From positions 434,001 to 498,000 of the forward strand of contig CAWHKV010000009.1 of NCBI GenBank assembly GCA_963830175.1: a stretch of 64,000 nucleotides of DNA. Reading direction: 5' to 3'. The notes under the pieces were generated by a model that worked only from the letters and a program-made list of their open reading frames with translations, was not told the DNA's origin and ran no database searches. The stretch is from JBBRBB01 sp963830175. GTDB taxonomy: Bacteria; Bacteroidota; Bacteroidia; Chitinophagales; Chitinophagaceae. Shown here piece after piece: positions 20,883 to 29,101 of the stretch (the stretch's first letter is position 1; every line of letters begins with the position of its first letter). The translations under genes were made by a program, and so were the position numbers.

Positions 20883-22094
20883 ATGAAAAAGTATTTAGTG
20901 CTTTTGCCTGCAATTTTTGCTGTGCAAATATTGTTTGCTCAAAACTGGTTAACGAACGGAAACGCCGGCTTGTCTTCAACCAACTTTCTCGGAACAAATG
21001 ATGCTGTTCCCCTTTCATTTAAAGTAAATAATAAGCAGGCCGGAAAAATTGATTACCTCATTTCAAAAGCAAGCCTTGCTTTTGGCTACCAGGCATTAAA
21101 TTTAAATACAGGGAAAGGCAATACAGGTATAGGTTTTCAACCTTTATTTTCAAATACAACCGGCATATTTAATACTGCAATCGGTGCGTATGCTTTAAGG
21201 CAAGCTTCTACAGCAAACAATAATACCGCAATTGGATATGCTGCTTCTTATTTCAATACGTCGGGATATTCAAACGTGGCTATTGGCGTAGGTGCACTTT
21301 ACTTTAACACTTTTGCAAGTAATACCATAGCCATTGGAGATTCTGCATTGTATAATAATACAGTAGGTGCTGTACCCAACTATTCTAATTCAAACACCGC
21401 TGTTGGTTCTAAAGCACTTCTTACAAATAATTCTGGTTATAAGAATACCGCGGTAGGTTTTAATACGCTAAAAGCAAACAACAGTGGCGGTTACAATACA
21501 GCATTGGGCAGTAGTGCGCTTCTAAATAATACAACTCCTTTTTACAATACAGCTATAGGGGCGGAATCCATGCTGAACAATACTACAGGTGCAAACAACA
21601 CTGCCACTGGCGGCGTGTCGTTATATAATAACAGTGGTAATTTATGCGTAGCAAATGGCTTCGTATCTATGTATAGCAATAGTGGTGATAACAATACGGC
21701 AATGGGTGCCTACGCTTTATATAGCAGTAATAATTGTTCAGGTATTACGGCTATAGGTTACAACTCAGGTGTTTCAGGCAATAGTCTTACTAATTCCAGC
21801 GCGTTTGGTAATGGCGCAATTGTTACAGGCAGTAATTCAATACAATTGGGTAATACGGCAGTTACCAGTGTAAAAGCGGGAAACAATATTGTAATTGTTT
21901 CCGATGGTCGTTTCAAAAAAAATATTAAAAATAATGTTCCCGGGCTGGAGTTCATAAAACAGTTAAAACCGGTAACATATACCTATGACATTCATAAGCT
22001 TGATGATTTTATAAAGCCAGATAACATAGAGGCTACGGTAAACAATTCGGTAGAAAAAATAAAGCCCGCTGCTGATAAAATCACCGCAGTCTGA
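20883..22094 (+). CDS. Repeat fibre protein with S74 domain (frameshifted), fragment 1
   Basis: A 403-codon frame. Signal peptide (ending ILFAQ), N-terminal segment NWLTNGNAGLSSTNFLGT, about fifteen NTAxGxxAL repeats (about residues 60-320), and the proximal S74 chaperone domain with SDGRFKKNIKNNVPGLEF and KLKPVTYTYDIHKLDDF. The frame is lost near 22083: the expected continuation SPQSEEAIAKKELKIYTGF reads one frame over. Paralogue of the locus at 16869, and its C-terminal half shows the uninterrupted domain order. Likely a self-processed surface fibre; no phage genes are nearby. Confidence 0.8.
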   Translation: MKKYLVLLPAIFAVQILFAQNWLTNGNAGLSSTNFLGTNDAVPLSFKVNNKQAGKIDYLISKASLAFGYQALNLNTGKGNTGIGFQPLFSNTTGIFNTAIGAYALRQASTANNNTAIGYAASYFNTSGYSNVAIGVGALYFNTFASNTIAIGDSALYNNTVGAVPNYSNSNTAVGSKALLTNNSGYKNTAVGFNTLKANNSGGYNTALGSSALLNNTTPFYNTAIGAESMLNNTTGANNTATGGVSLYNNSGNLCVANGFVSMYSNSGDNNTAMGAYALYSSNNCSGITAIGYNSGVSGNSLTNSSAFGNGAIVTGSNSIQLGNTAVTSVKAGNNIVIVSDGRFKKNIKNNVPGLEFIKQLKPVTYTYDIHKLDDFIKPDNIEATVNNSVEKIKPAADKITAV

Positions 22095-22476
22095 AGAAGC
22101 CATTGCAAAAAAGGAATTAAAAATTTACACCGGCTTCATAGCCCAGGATGTGGAAAAAATAGCTGAAAAGCTGCATTACGATTTCAGCGGAGTTTACAAA
22201 CCTCAAAACGATAAAGACACGTACGGCTTAAGCTACGCTGATTTTGTTCCGTCACTCGTAAAAGCCTTGCAGGAGTTAAGTGAAGCTAATGAGGCAAAGG
22301 ATGCAAAGCTTGCCGCGCAGGATAAAATAAATGCAGACCTTCAAAATCAGATTAATGATTTAAAAATTCAGATGGCAGCCAATCAACAATCAATTAACAA
22401 ATACATCCATTATTTTAAACGGTGCTTCTTTAAAGCAAAACATACCAAATCCTTTTTCATCTACCACAACAATTGA
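22085..22476 (+). pseudogene. S74 chaperone domain, distal part (fragment 2 of second fibre locus)
   Basis: In the frame of SPQSEEAIAKKELKIYTGFI the S74 domain continues with YTGFIAQDVEKIAEKLHYDF and YGLSYADFVPSLVKALQEL, then a coiled coil (NADLQNQINDLKIQMAANQQ). The frame is lost near 22395-22400, before the T9SS tail. Equivalent residues at 18590-18760 support the reading. Confidence 0.75.
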
Positions 22477-22681
22477 CTACACATTACCAGAAACTTATTC
22501 TACTGCCAGGATTGTTATTACAGACAGGAATGGAAAAACCTGGAAAGAAGCATCTGTTTCAGGTAACAGATTTGGAGTTTTAAAATTAGATGCATCAATG
22601 CTTGTAGGCGGCATCTACAACTATTCTTTATACATCGATGGAAAGCTGATTGATACAAAGCAAATGATACTGGCAAAGTAA
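22397..22681 (+). pseudogene. T9SS sorting tail of second fibre locus (fragment 3)
   Basis: The frame ending in TAA 22679-22681 reads NGASLKQNIPNPFSSTTTID, continues through ARIVITDRNGKTWKEASVSG and ends DGKLIDTKQMILAK. This is a complete T9SS type A sorting domain of about 80 residues. It is separated from the S74 part by a small frame lesion near 22395. Confidence 0.75.
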
Positions 22682-22712
22682 TTCGACTCCTGGTATAACT
22701 TTTCAAAACTAT

Positions 22713-22745
22713 AAGCCTCGCTATTATTTAGCGGGGCTTTTTTAT
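22713..22745 (+). terminator. Terminator after second fibre locus
   Basis: AAGCCTCGCTA (22713-22723) pairs with TAGCGGGGCTT (22729-22739), one G-T pair, followed by T-rich sequence. Same family as the hairpins at 9735 and 20623. Confidence 0.88.
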
Positions 22746-22811
22746 TGCATTGTATGCTGCGAATAAACATAATCCATATTTTCAGTTTTGTAAAAAAAGT
22801 TGAAAACTGGT

Positions 22812-24179
22812 ATGATGCATTTTAAAAGGACATTGATTTTGTTTTTTTGTTTTTTTCAGTGCCTGTTGATGTATGGGCAAAAAACAAACTGGCTTGTTGG
22901 TAACTGGATAGGTGTTGATAATGGAATTGCCCAGGTACATTTTAACAGGGTTATAAATATTGAATCGGTAACAGCTAATAGTTTTAAGGGCATGCGAAGT
23001 GTTGAAGCCGCTTTTAATAACCAAATTAAAATTGTAACTGCTATAGATGGTTATATGGACGACAAAACTTTTCGTGTTGAAAATGAGAAAATTATTTATA
23101 AAAAAGACCCGCCACGCAGTAAGTGGACAGATTGTTCTAAGTGTGTTGCAGAAAACAGGTTTTACATTAAAAAAGATAAGATTTTTATTGCCAGCAGGGT
23201 AAATGGTTGCAGCAATTTTTGCGATGGGGTTTCCCTTTATTACCGGCCCCTGCTGGATTTCGATACTTCTACGCAACGCCACCTCGTAAAACTTTTTGGA
23301 TCGGCAGAAGATATAGCGACATTTAAACCTTTTGATAATAGTTCCATATTACCTGGAGTTTCAGACTCCATAAATAAAGCCGAAAAACTTGCCAGGATCT
23401 CGGAACAGCGTTATAAAGATTCGATTATTAATAAACAAAATACTGCCCGTAAATTAAGTGATCAGCTATTAAAAGATTCTTTAGGCAATGCGGCAGTTAT
23501 TGCTAAAAAGCAACGGCAGCAAACGGAAGATTCTTTATTAAATGTTCGTCAAATGGCAAGCATTAAGAAGCAACAGATTGCCGACTCTCTTTCAAAAGCG
23601 CTTAACGCCTCAAAGCAAAATCAAAAAGCTAAAGCTGATTCTTTGGCCATTGTTCAAAGGCAACAAAAAGCAATAGCAGATTCTATAAAAGTTGCGGAGG
23701 CAATGGCTTTAAAAACTAGGCAACAGCATCTTAAAGATTCTGTGAGTAAGGCCACCTCTAACAATTCAAAACAGCCTGTCGCAGTGCCTGAAATTTCTGC
23801 AACAACCGTTGCAGATAAAACAAGGTTATTAACCGAGCGTGATAATGTATTGGTGGAAAGCTATCACATCACAACACCCGATTTACTCATAGAATTATTT
23901 GATAATGCCCAAATAGACGGCGACCGCGTAAGTGTATTTTATAACGATAGTTTGATTGTTAACAACAAAATGTTGCTTCGGCAGCCAATAACCTTAAAAC
24001 TGCGTGCCGATACTTCAAACCCTAAACAAGAATTCGTTTTAGTGGCTGAAAATCTGGGCACTATTCCTCCAAACACAGCACTAATGCGCATTACAGCAGG
24101 TAAGCAGATTTATGAGATAACGCTGAAGTCTGATTTAACTAAAAATGCAAAAGTTGTTTTGTTCTACGATGGCAATTAG
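22812..24179 (+). CDS. Secreted protein of unknown function with coiled coil
   Basis: A 455-residue exported protein; the family is not recognised. A signal peptide (about 1-22, ending LLMYGQ) precedes a beta-rich N-terminal domain (25-150) that starts NWLVGNWIGVDNG, wording reminiscent of lipocalin-like or DUF-type 'amount of binding' domains, with a CxxC (DCSKC) and further cysteines (NGCSNFC). Residues 175-330 form a repetitive charged coiled coil with KDSxxKxQ and ADSLxxxxxQ units. The C-terminal domain (345-455, beginning VLVESYHITTPDLLIELFDN) recurs in other Bacteroidota surface proteins. The ATG at 22812 (or 22815) is chosen over an upstream TTG because it starts the signal peptide. 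Follows the fibre locus terminator, so it is a separate unit. Confidence 0.7.
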   Translation: MMHFKRTLILFFCFFQCLLMYGQKTNWLVGNWIGVDNGIAQVHFNRVINIESVTANSFKGMRSVEAAFNNQIKIVTAIDGYMDDKTFRVENEKIIYKKDPPRSKWTDCSKCVAENRFYIKKDKIFIASRVNGCSNFCDGVSLYYRPLLDFDTSTQRHLVKLFGSAEDIATFKPFDNSSILPGVSDSINKAEKLARISEQRYKDSIINKQNTARKLSDQLLKDSLGNAAVIAKKQRQQTEDSLLNVRQMASIKKQQIADSLSKALNASKQNQKAKADSLAIVQRQQKAIADSIKVAEAMALKTRQQHLKDSVSKATSNNSKQPVAVPEISATTVADKTRLLTERDNVLVESYHITTPDLLIELFDNAQIDGDRVSVFYNDSLIVNNKMLLRQPITLKLRADTSNPKQEFVLVAENLGTIPPNTALMRITAGKQIYEITLKSDLTKNAKVVLFYDGN

Positions 24180-24211
24180 TTTCTGTTTTGATTACAATAG
24201 TTTGTAATAAA

Positions 24212-24243
24212 AAATCCGGTTGCATACTAATGCAACCGGATTT
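24212..24243. terminator. Bidirectional terminator between convergent genes
   Basis: A perfect 14-bp stem, AAATCCGGTTGCAT / ATGCAACCGGATTT, with a 4-base loop ACTA, lies between the stop codons of the genes ending at 24179 (+) and 24262 (-). A and T runs flank it so that it can act on both strands. Confidence 0.92.
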
Positions 24244-24261
24244 GTATAAATTAATAATTGC

Positions 24262-26691
24262 TTATCTATTTACGATTACCTGCCCCCGTCCGATAATAAT
24301 TCCGTTTTGTTCAGCAACTATCATGTATACTCCGTTTGTCAATTTAGATACATCATTGAGGTCAATTGTATTTTTGCCTGCATGAAGATTAGAAGCTGCT
24401 TTTACAAACAATATTTTTCCTGACAGATCACTGATTCTTAAAGTTGCATTTCCTTCTTTGACCATACTTAATTCTGCTATTGCGTTCCCGGAATTAATAG
24501 GGTTAGGTATTACTTTTATAGATGGTATGCTTGCAGGCTGTGTAGTAGTTGAAGCTATAGCTCCGGCTTTTGCAGCTGAGGCGCCACCTACTATGTTTAC
24601 GGTATAATCTTCTACTTCACCAACTCCAAAATAACCGCATGGCTTTTTATTAAGATCATAATTCATAATAACACGCATTCTTGTACAGCCATTTTTTGCA
24701 TTGCCCGGTATATTAAAGGATCTTGATAGTGTAGTTCCGGGGTTCTGTCCCATGACTACTCTTTCTCCGTCTCCTGCTCTAAAGTATCCATCCTGGTTAT
24801 AGTCTATATATACAACCCAGAAATCATATTCTTTGTCCGGACTGTTATACCCGGGTGTAAGTTTGATGCGGGCAGTTGTTCCTGCTTTAAGCATGGTGCT
24901 CATACCCGTAAAATTTCCATAACCCTGGTTATCGCCACTTGTATTTTTAATGGTGCCCAGCTCAACCTTATCTATATAGTAATCACCATAGCTCACGTAA
25001 CTAACAGTACAATAAGTCTGTGGAGCTGAACAGGCTGTAGTAAACGATGTAACAGAGACATATTGACTGATCTCATTATTAGCACAAACAGACTTCACGG
25101 CTGTGTAATACAGCGTATTGGAGGTTAGGCCTGTTAAAGTATAAGATGTTCCGGTTACGACAATAGTTGTCCAGGTTCTTTGATGCTCCGACTTGTAAGA
25201 CAGCCTGTACTTCACGGCATTAGGCGCCTGATCCCACGAAATAACAGCGCTGTTGCCGGTAATGTTATTGGCTTCAACATAAGTAGGTGCACTACATTCA
25301 GTTCCTTCATCTACATATAAATCACAATCATCATCTATACCATTCCTTATTTCTGTGGCACCTGGGTGTATATTGGGGTTGTTGTCATTACAGTCGCTGC
25401 CAAGTGTTGTAAGGGAATAACCTTCTGGCACCGTTTCACCATAACATACCGTTTCCTGACCGCCGTCATAACCATCGTTGTCTGCATCCCTGTATAATGG
25501 TTTGGGATGAACGGAAGCATCGTTGTCGTTGCAGTCTGAATTATTACTTACATAATTTAATAATTGGGTACATGACGCTGCTACAGTGTTTGCATTGCCA
25601 TAGCCATCGCCATCCATATCGGCATACCATAATGTACCAGGAGAAATTTTATTGTCGTTGTCATTACAGTCGGTATTGTCTTTTACATATCCTGCTGGCT
25701 GTGAGCATTGCATTGTTGACAGATTGGGATTACCGTAGCCATCCCCATCAGCATCACGGAACCAAAGGGTGGCGGGATTAAGGGTATTGTCATTATCATT
25801 ACAATCAGTGTTGTTTGCAACGTAGCCTACTGGCTGCGTACATTGTATTGTAGATATTGCCGGATTGCCGTATCCGTCTCCATCAGCATCATGATACCAG
25901 GTACTTTCACCAGGTGGATTATTAATTGTAACAACAGTAGGGGATGAACTCCAACACACTTCGTCAGCCCGGGAATAAATTTCCCATGTATGTCCTGCAG
26001 TTAACGAAAAAACCGTTTCATAAGTTTTAAAATAGCTGGTTGTGCCCTGAATTTTCATAATGTATTCAATGTTACTTTCTCTTGGACTGTTCACAGTTAT
26101 AATTCCATTATTTGAGCCGCATGACGGCTGTGTTACAGATACGGACGGGTTTGGGGGCCTGTTAGAACAGGTATTACCTCCTCCGCCGTCGCAATCATCA
26201 CAGGGAGCAATCAAATTATTTGCTCCGCCACCAGCGTTTTCTTTTATGAGCTGAATAAGTTTTTTCCTGTTAATTTCTACAGCTATGGTTTTTTCAGAAT
26301 GTGGTTCAGGTACAATAACGAAGCAATTCTCGAGGGTTGCAATTCTTATTAAGGATAAGATTGCATTTAAAGAGCTTTTTGTATCTGCTACAATATTGAA
26401 ATTTTTTAAAAGAATGGTTTTGCCTGTTTCAGCATCGATTATAGGAACAGAAGCACCCCTGATAGTACTTCCCCTGCCGTCAATAGTGAGGTTCTTGTAA
26501 ATATACAGTTTGCCAGACGATAGTACAACGGTGTAGGCCTTTTCGAATACTATTTTATCGCCGTTTTTAGCAACAGCCACTGCGTATCTAAAACTGCCTG
26601 GTCCTCCATCTTGCGAATTTTTTACATAAATATTTTGCGCTATCGTGGAAAAGCTTGTAAGACAAAAAATGAATGGTAGTATTTTTTTCAT
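24262..26691 (-). CDS. T9SS-secreted protein with MopE-like repeats, Fn3 and GEVED domains
   Basis: An 809-residue surface or secreted protein. Signal peptide (1-18, MKKILPFIFC to TIAQ), a beta-helix-like N-terminal region (to about 170), a Cys-containing segment, then four Ca-binding MopE/thrombospondin-3-like repeats (DADGDGYGNP with DCNDND, about 290-470) and NGIDDDCDLYVDEG. These are followed by a fibronectin III domain (about 485-570), a GEVED domain ending in GVGEVEDYTVNIVG (about 575-720), and a T9SS type A sorting domain (about 735-809, VIPNPINSGNAIAEL to GVYMIVAEQNG). The ATG at 26691 starts the signal peptide; a longer frame to 26838 lacks one. Role probably adhesion or matrix binding. 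Convergent with the upstream-listed coiled-coil gene. Confidence 0.85.
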   Translation of the reverse strand: MKKILPFIFCLTSFSTIAQNIYVKNSQDGGPGSFRYAVAVAKNGDKIVFEKAYTVVLSSGKLYIYKNLTIDGRGSTIRGASVPIIDAETGKTILLKNFNIVADTKSSLNAILSLIRIATLENCFVIVPEPHSEKTIAVEINRKKLIQLIKENAGGGANNLIAPCDDCDGGGGNTCSNRPPNPSVSVTQPSCGSNNGIITVNSPRESNIEYIMKIQGTTSYFKTYETVFSLTAGHTWEIYSRADEVCWSSSPTVVTINNPPGESTWYHDADGDGYGNPAISTIQCTQPVGYVANNTDCNDNDNTLNPATLWFRDADGDGYGNPNLSTMQCSQPAGYVKDNTDCNDNDNKISPGTLWYADMDGDGYGNANTVAASCTQLLNYVSNNSDCNDNDASVHPKPLYRDADNDGYDGGQETVCYGETVPEGYSLTTLGSDCNDNNPNIHPGATEIRNGIDDDCDLYVDEGTECSAPTYVEANNITGNSAVISWDQAPNAVKYRLSYKSEHQRTWTTIVVTGTSYTLTGLTSNTLYYTAVKSVCANNEISQYVSVTSFTTACSAPQTYCTVSYVSYGDYYIDKVELGTIKNTSGDNQGYGNFTGMSTMLKAGTTARIKLTPGYNSPDKEYDFWVVYIDYNQDGYFRAGDGERVVMGQNPGTTLSRSFNIPGNAKNGCTRMRVIMNYDLNKKPCGYFGVGEVEDYTVNIVGGASAAKAGAIASTTTQPASIPSIKVIPNPINSGNAIAELSMVKEGNATLRISDLSGKILFVKAASNLHAGKNTIDLNDVSKLTNGVYMIVAEQNGIIIGRGQVIVNR

Positions 26692-26873
26692 GCAATAAGT
26701 TTTAATGATAAAAAGGTTTAGTGATTGGGAGGGAGGAGTGAGAAAAAGAATTGCGGAAACAATATAACCACTTCTTTTCTTTAAGTTAAAAATAGGGGCC
26801 GACAAGAAAGGGACAATAGATGGACAAATAAGTGACAAACCCCAATTATTTGATATTAAGTTGGTTATACTGC

Positions 26874-27425
26874 TTAAACTTCGGAAACGAATTTTTCTAT
26901 ATGATTTTCAGCATCAATATTCAATCGCAATCGTAAACGTTGCTTGGTTTTATTTACACTGTTTGGGGAAATTCCCAATACCGACGCCATTTGTTTTGTT
27001 GTTAATTGCATACGAATAAGAGCCGCTATTCGCTGCTCTGCCAGGGTTATTTCCGGGCATAATGTTTTAAGCCGCTTAAAAAAAAAGGGAAAAATCTTTT
27101 CGAAGTGGAGTTTAAACTTTTCCCAGTCTTCTTCAGTTAAAATGGTTTGGTTACACAATTCAAAAACAAATTGCTGCCTCTCAACGGTAGAATCGTTATA
27201 CTGCAGTTGCTTTTTAAGCTGATCTATAAGGTCTGTTTTTTGTTTAATATCTTGCCGGAACTCATCTAACTGCAACCTGGCAGAATTCATTGTCTCCTCT
27301 TTTTTTAATTTCTCCTGTTCAGCCAACTGTTGCCAGTGTTTTAACCTAAGTCGCAGGCTATTAATTAATAAAAAAGTAATGATTGCCAAAAAAATAATGA
27401 GTGCCGCCAATAAAATTTCGTGCAT
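26874..27425 (-). CDS. Membrane-anchored LuxR-type HTH regulator
   Basis: A 183-residue protein with one N-terminal membrane helix (about 4-22, LLAALIIFLAIITFLLI), a charged coiled coil (about 30-80) and a C-terminal LuxR-like helix-turn-helix (about 125-175: TLAEQRIAALIRMQLTTKQM and LGISPNSVNKTKQRLR). This is the tail half of the TPR-TM-HTH regulators common in Bacteroidota; here the TPR sensor is absent. It may work with a separate TPR membrane protein such as the one at 29102, which is inference. Lies between the T9SS protein and the caspase-like gene on the same strand. Confidence 0.8.
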   Translation of the reverse strand: MHEILLAALIIFLAIITFLLINSLRLRLKHWQQLAEQEKLKKEETMNSARLQLDEFRQDIKQKTDLIDQLKKQLQYNDSTVERQQFVFELCNQTILTEEDWEKFKLHFEKIFPFFFKRLKTLCPEITLAEQRIAALIRMQLTTKQMASVLGISPNSVNKTKQRLRLRLNIDAENHIEKFVSEV

Positions 27426-27674
27426 TTATTTTAGCTCGTTTTCAGGGTTTAGGAATTAAATGTTAAACTTATAATTTTCGTCAGCTGGTTATGCTAATAA
27501 TTTTAATACTTCGGGTGCTGACCTAACGGAATAAAAAATAATGCAAAACAAAAATTATTGGGTTGCATTATTTTAAAAGTATTTAAATAATTGAAATTAA
27601 AAAAATTTTCAAATTAAAAAAATAGCAGGTTTATTACAAGAAATCAAAGGGCTTTTTATATACCTCGAATTGTT

Positions 27675-28148
27675 TTAAAACATTTTAAATGCAGGGTGTT
27701 GCACACACCTTGCCTTTGTACCATCGGGCAGGTTGCACCAGGTATTGGTAGCTTTCTTTATGGTTTGCGATTTTGCTTCTTCAATTAATTTAGGCCAGGT
27801 AACATCTGATAAATTAAAAACAGGACTGAGGTAGTTAACCAGTGCCGACCTGAAGTTATACGTAAAAAACCCGCCATAGCTTTGGTTACCTGCAGACAAT
27901 TCGCCTTTAGTTGCTGCGGTCATTAAAATGGCAACTTTCGAAGAAGGTAAAAATAGTTGCATGCAGTTATTTAAGTTCCACCCTAACGAAGAACTTCTTG
28001 TCATGGCTACATCACCGCTAATGGAAGGCGCTGCCTCGGGCAAATCATTGCAGCAATCACTGATCACCAAAGTAACATGCGCGTTTTTTTGTTTAAGGTT
28101 GTTATAGATGTCTTCAATATTTAATAGAATGTTCGTTAAGGCTTTCAA
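27675..28148 (-). CDS. Caspase-like peptidase, C-terminal fragment (frameshifted)
   Basis: A 157-codon frame carrying the second half of a caspase/metacaspase (C14) fold. The catalytic Cys segment VTLVISDCCNDLP (about residues 25-37) and later SYGGFFTYNFRSALV match the p20/p10 core. Its nominal start MKALTNILL is artificial: the true upstream sequence is in the frame of the gene at 28114-29004, which ends in the middle of the same domain. Together they give the His-Cys dyad, so one small indel near 28130-28148 has split a single gene. Secreted location is implied by the signal peptide of the N-terminal fragment. Confidence 0.8.
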   Translation of the reverse strand: MKALTNILLNIEDIYNNLKQKNAHVTLVISDCCNDLPEAAPSISGDVAMTRSSSLGWNLNNCMQLFLPSSKVAILMTAATKGELSAGNQSYGGFFTYNFRSALVNYLSPVFNLSDVTWPKLIEEAKSQTIKKATNTWCNLPDGTKARCVQHPAFKMF

Positions 28149-29004
28149 AGCTTTTTGATCTTAATTCAATGTATGGATATTGCCTGTTATCATTTTTACT
28201 GAAGCCATGCCCCGAATAGTAAAAAACAACAATGTCTCTTTCTGAAGGATTTAATTTGCTTAAAGTTTTTTCTACATTGGTTTTATTATAATCATTACCC
28301 GCAATGGTTTGGGCATTCAGGTTCAGTTTCATAAAGTCTGCCACATCCGAAAAGGTTTTCAACGTTCTGTCTTTATCCAAACTGCAGGTACTACCAATGC
28401 TCGGGTCGTTGGTGTTAGCAACAATTACAAGGTTTAAGGTCGCTTTCTTTTGATCAGAAGTAAGCTGCCTTACCGATGTTTCAAACAAGGCTTTATAGAA
28501 CTCATCATCTTTAGTAAAAAATTGTAAAACAAAATCTTCCGTAAGGTCATCGTCTTCAATTAATTCAACACTCGAAAATTTTCCCACAGTAATATTTTCA
28601 TCCTCCCCAACAGACCAAACTTCGAAGGGATCATAAAACTCTCCTGATTCATCCAGCTTAAAAACAAAAATATCAGGTTCATATTCCATCTCTGTTTTAC
28701 CGGTTATTTCTTCAGGACTAATACCTGTAAAATACAGCATGCTGCTATCCACCTCTTTTGAAATTTCATCCAGGTCATATCCTTCTTCCATATCCATATC
28801 AATGAGGTATGGAACACCATTTTCATCAGAAAAATTTACACGGATAAAACCTGTACCATCATCATATCTTACCATAAAAGCATTGTATTGTTCTGGCTCT
28901 CCATTTTCACTGAAAGAATATTTAAGATTATAGAGTGTTTGCACATGTGCAGTAAAAAATATGAGCAGAAATGCAATGAGGGAGGCGAATTGTTTAAAAT
29001 ACAT
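28114..29004 (-). CDS. Caspase-like peptidase, N-terminal fragment (frameshifted)
   Basis: A 296-codon frame: signal peptide (1-22, ending AHVQ), an acidic beta-rich domain of unknown type (25-165), then the start of a caspase-like fold (LNLVIVANTNDP, about 190-200) with the catalytic His in IVVFYYSGHGFS (about 264-275). The frame ends at SLNEHSIKY just before the Cys segment, which continues in the overlapping frame at 27675. Bacterial caspase-like peptidases cut after Arg/Lys or Asp and are linked to stress or regulated death. Here it would act outside the cytoplasm. Divergent from the TPR gene at 29102 (97 bases). Confidence 0.8.
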   Translation of the reverse strand: MYFKQFASLIAFLLIFFTAHVQTLYNLKYSFSENGEPEQYNAFMVRYDDGTGFIRVNFSDENGVPYLIDMDMEEGYDLDEISKEVDSSMLYFTGISPEEITGKTEMEYEPDIFVFKLDESGEFYDPFEVWSVGEDENITVGKFSSVELIEDDDLTEDFVLQFFTKDDEFYKALFETSVRQLTSDQKKATLNLVIVANTNDPSIGSTCSLDKDRTLKTFSDVADFMKLNLNAQTIAGNDYNKTNVEKTLSKLNPSERDIVVFYYSGHGFSKNDNRQYPYIELRSKSFESLNEHSIKY

Positions 29005-29101
29005 ATGTGGAGGGGTTAATCTTATTTAAGAAATAAATAAATGTACTTTTAAATGGTAAGGATTCAAAAAATCAAATGTTATAAAAGGCAATTTCCGGAA
29101 A

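Noticed and set aside
16869..22681. Prophage tail-fibre module
   Set aside because: S74 domains occur in phage fibres, but these proteins have signal peptides and T9SS tails, and no capsid, terminase, integrase or lysis genes were seen.
18395..28150. Programmed ribosomal frameshifting
   Set aside because: The break points lack slippery heptamers followed by hairpins, and several breaks per gene also include in-frame stops.
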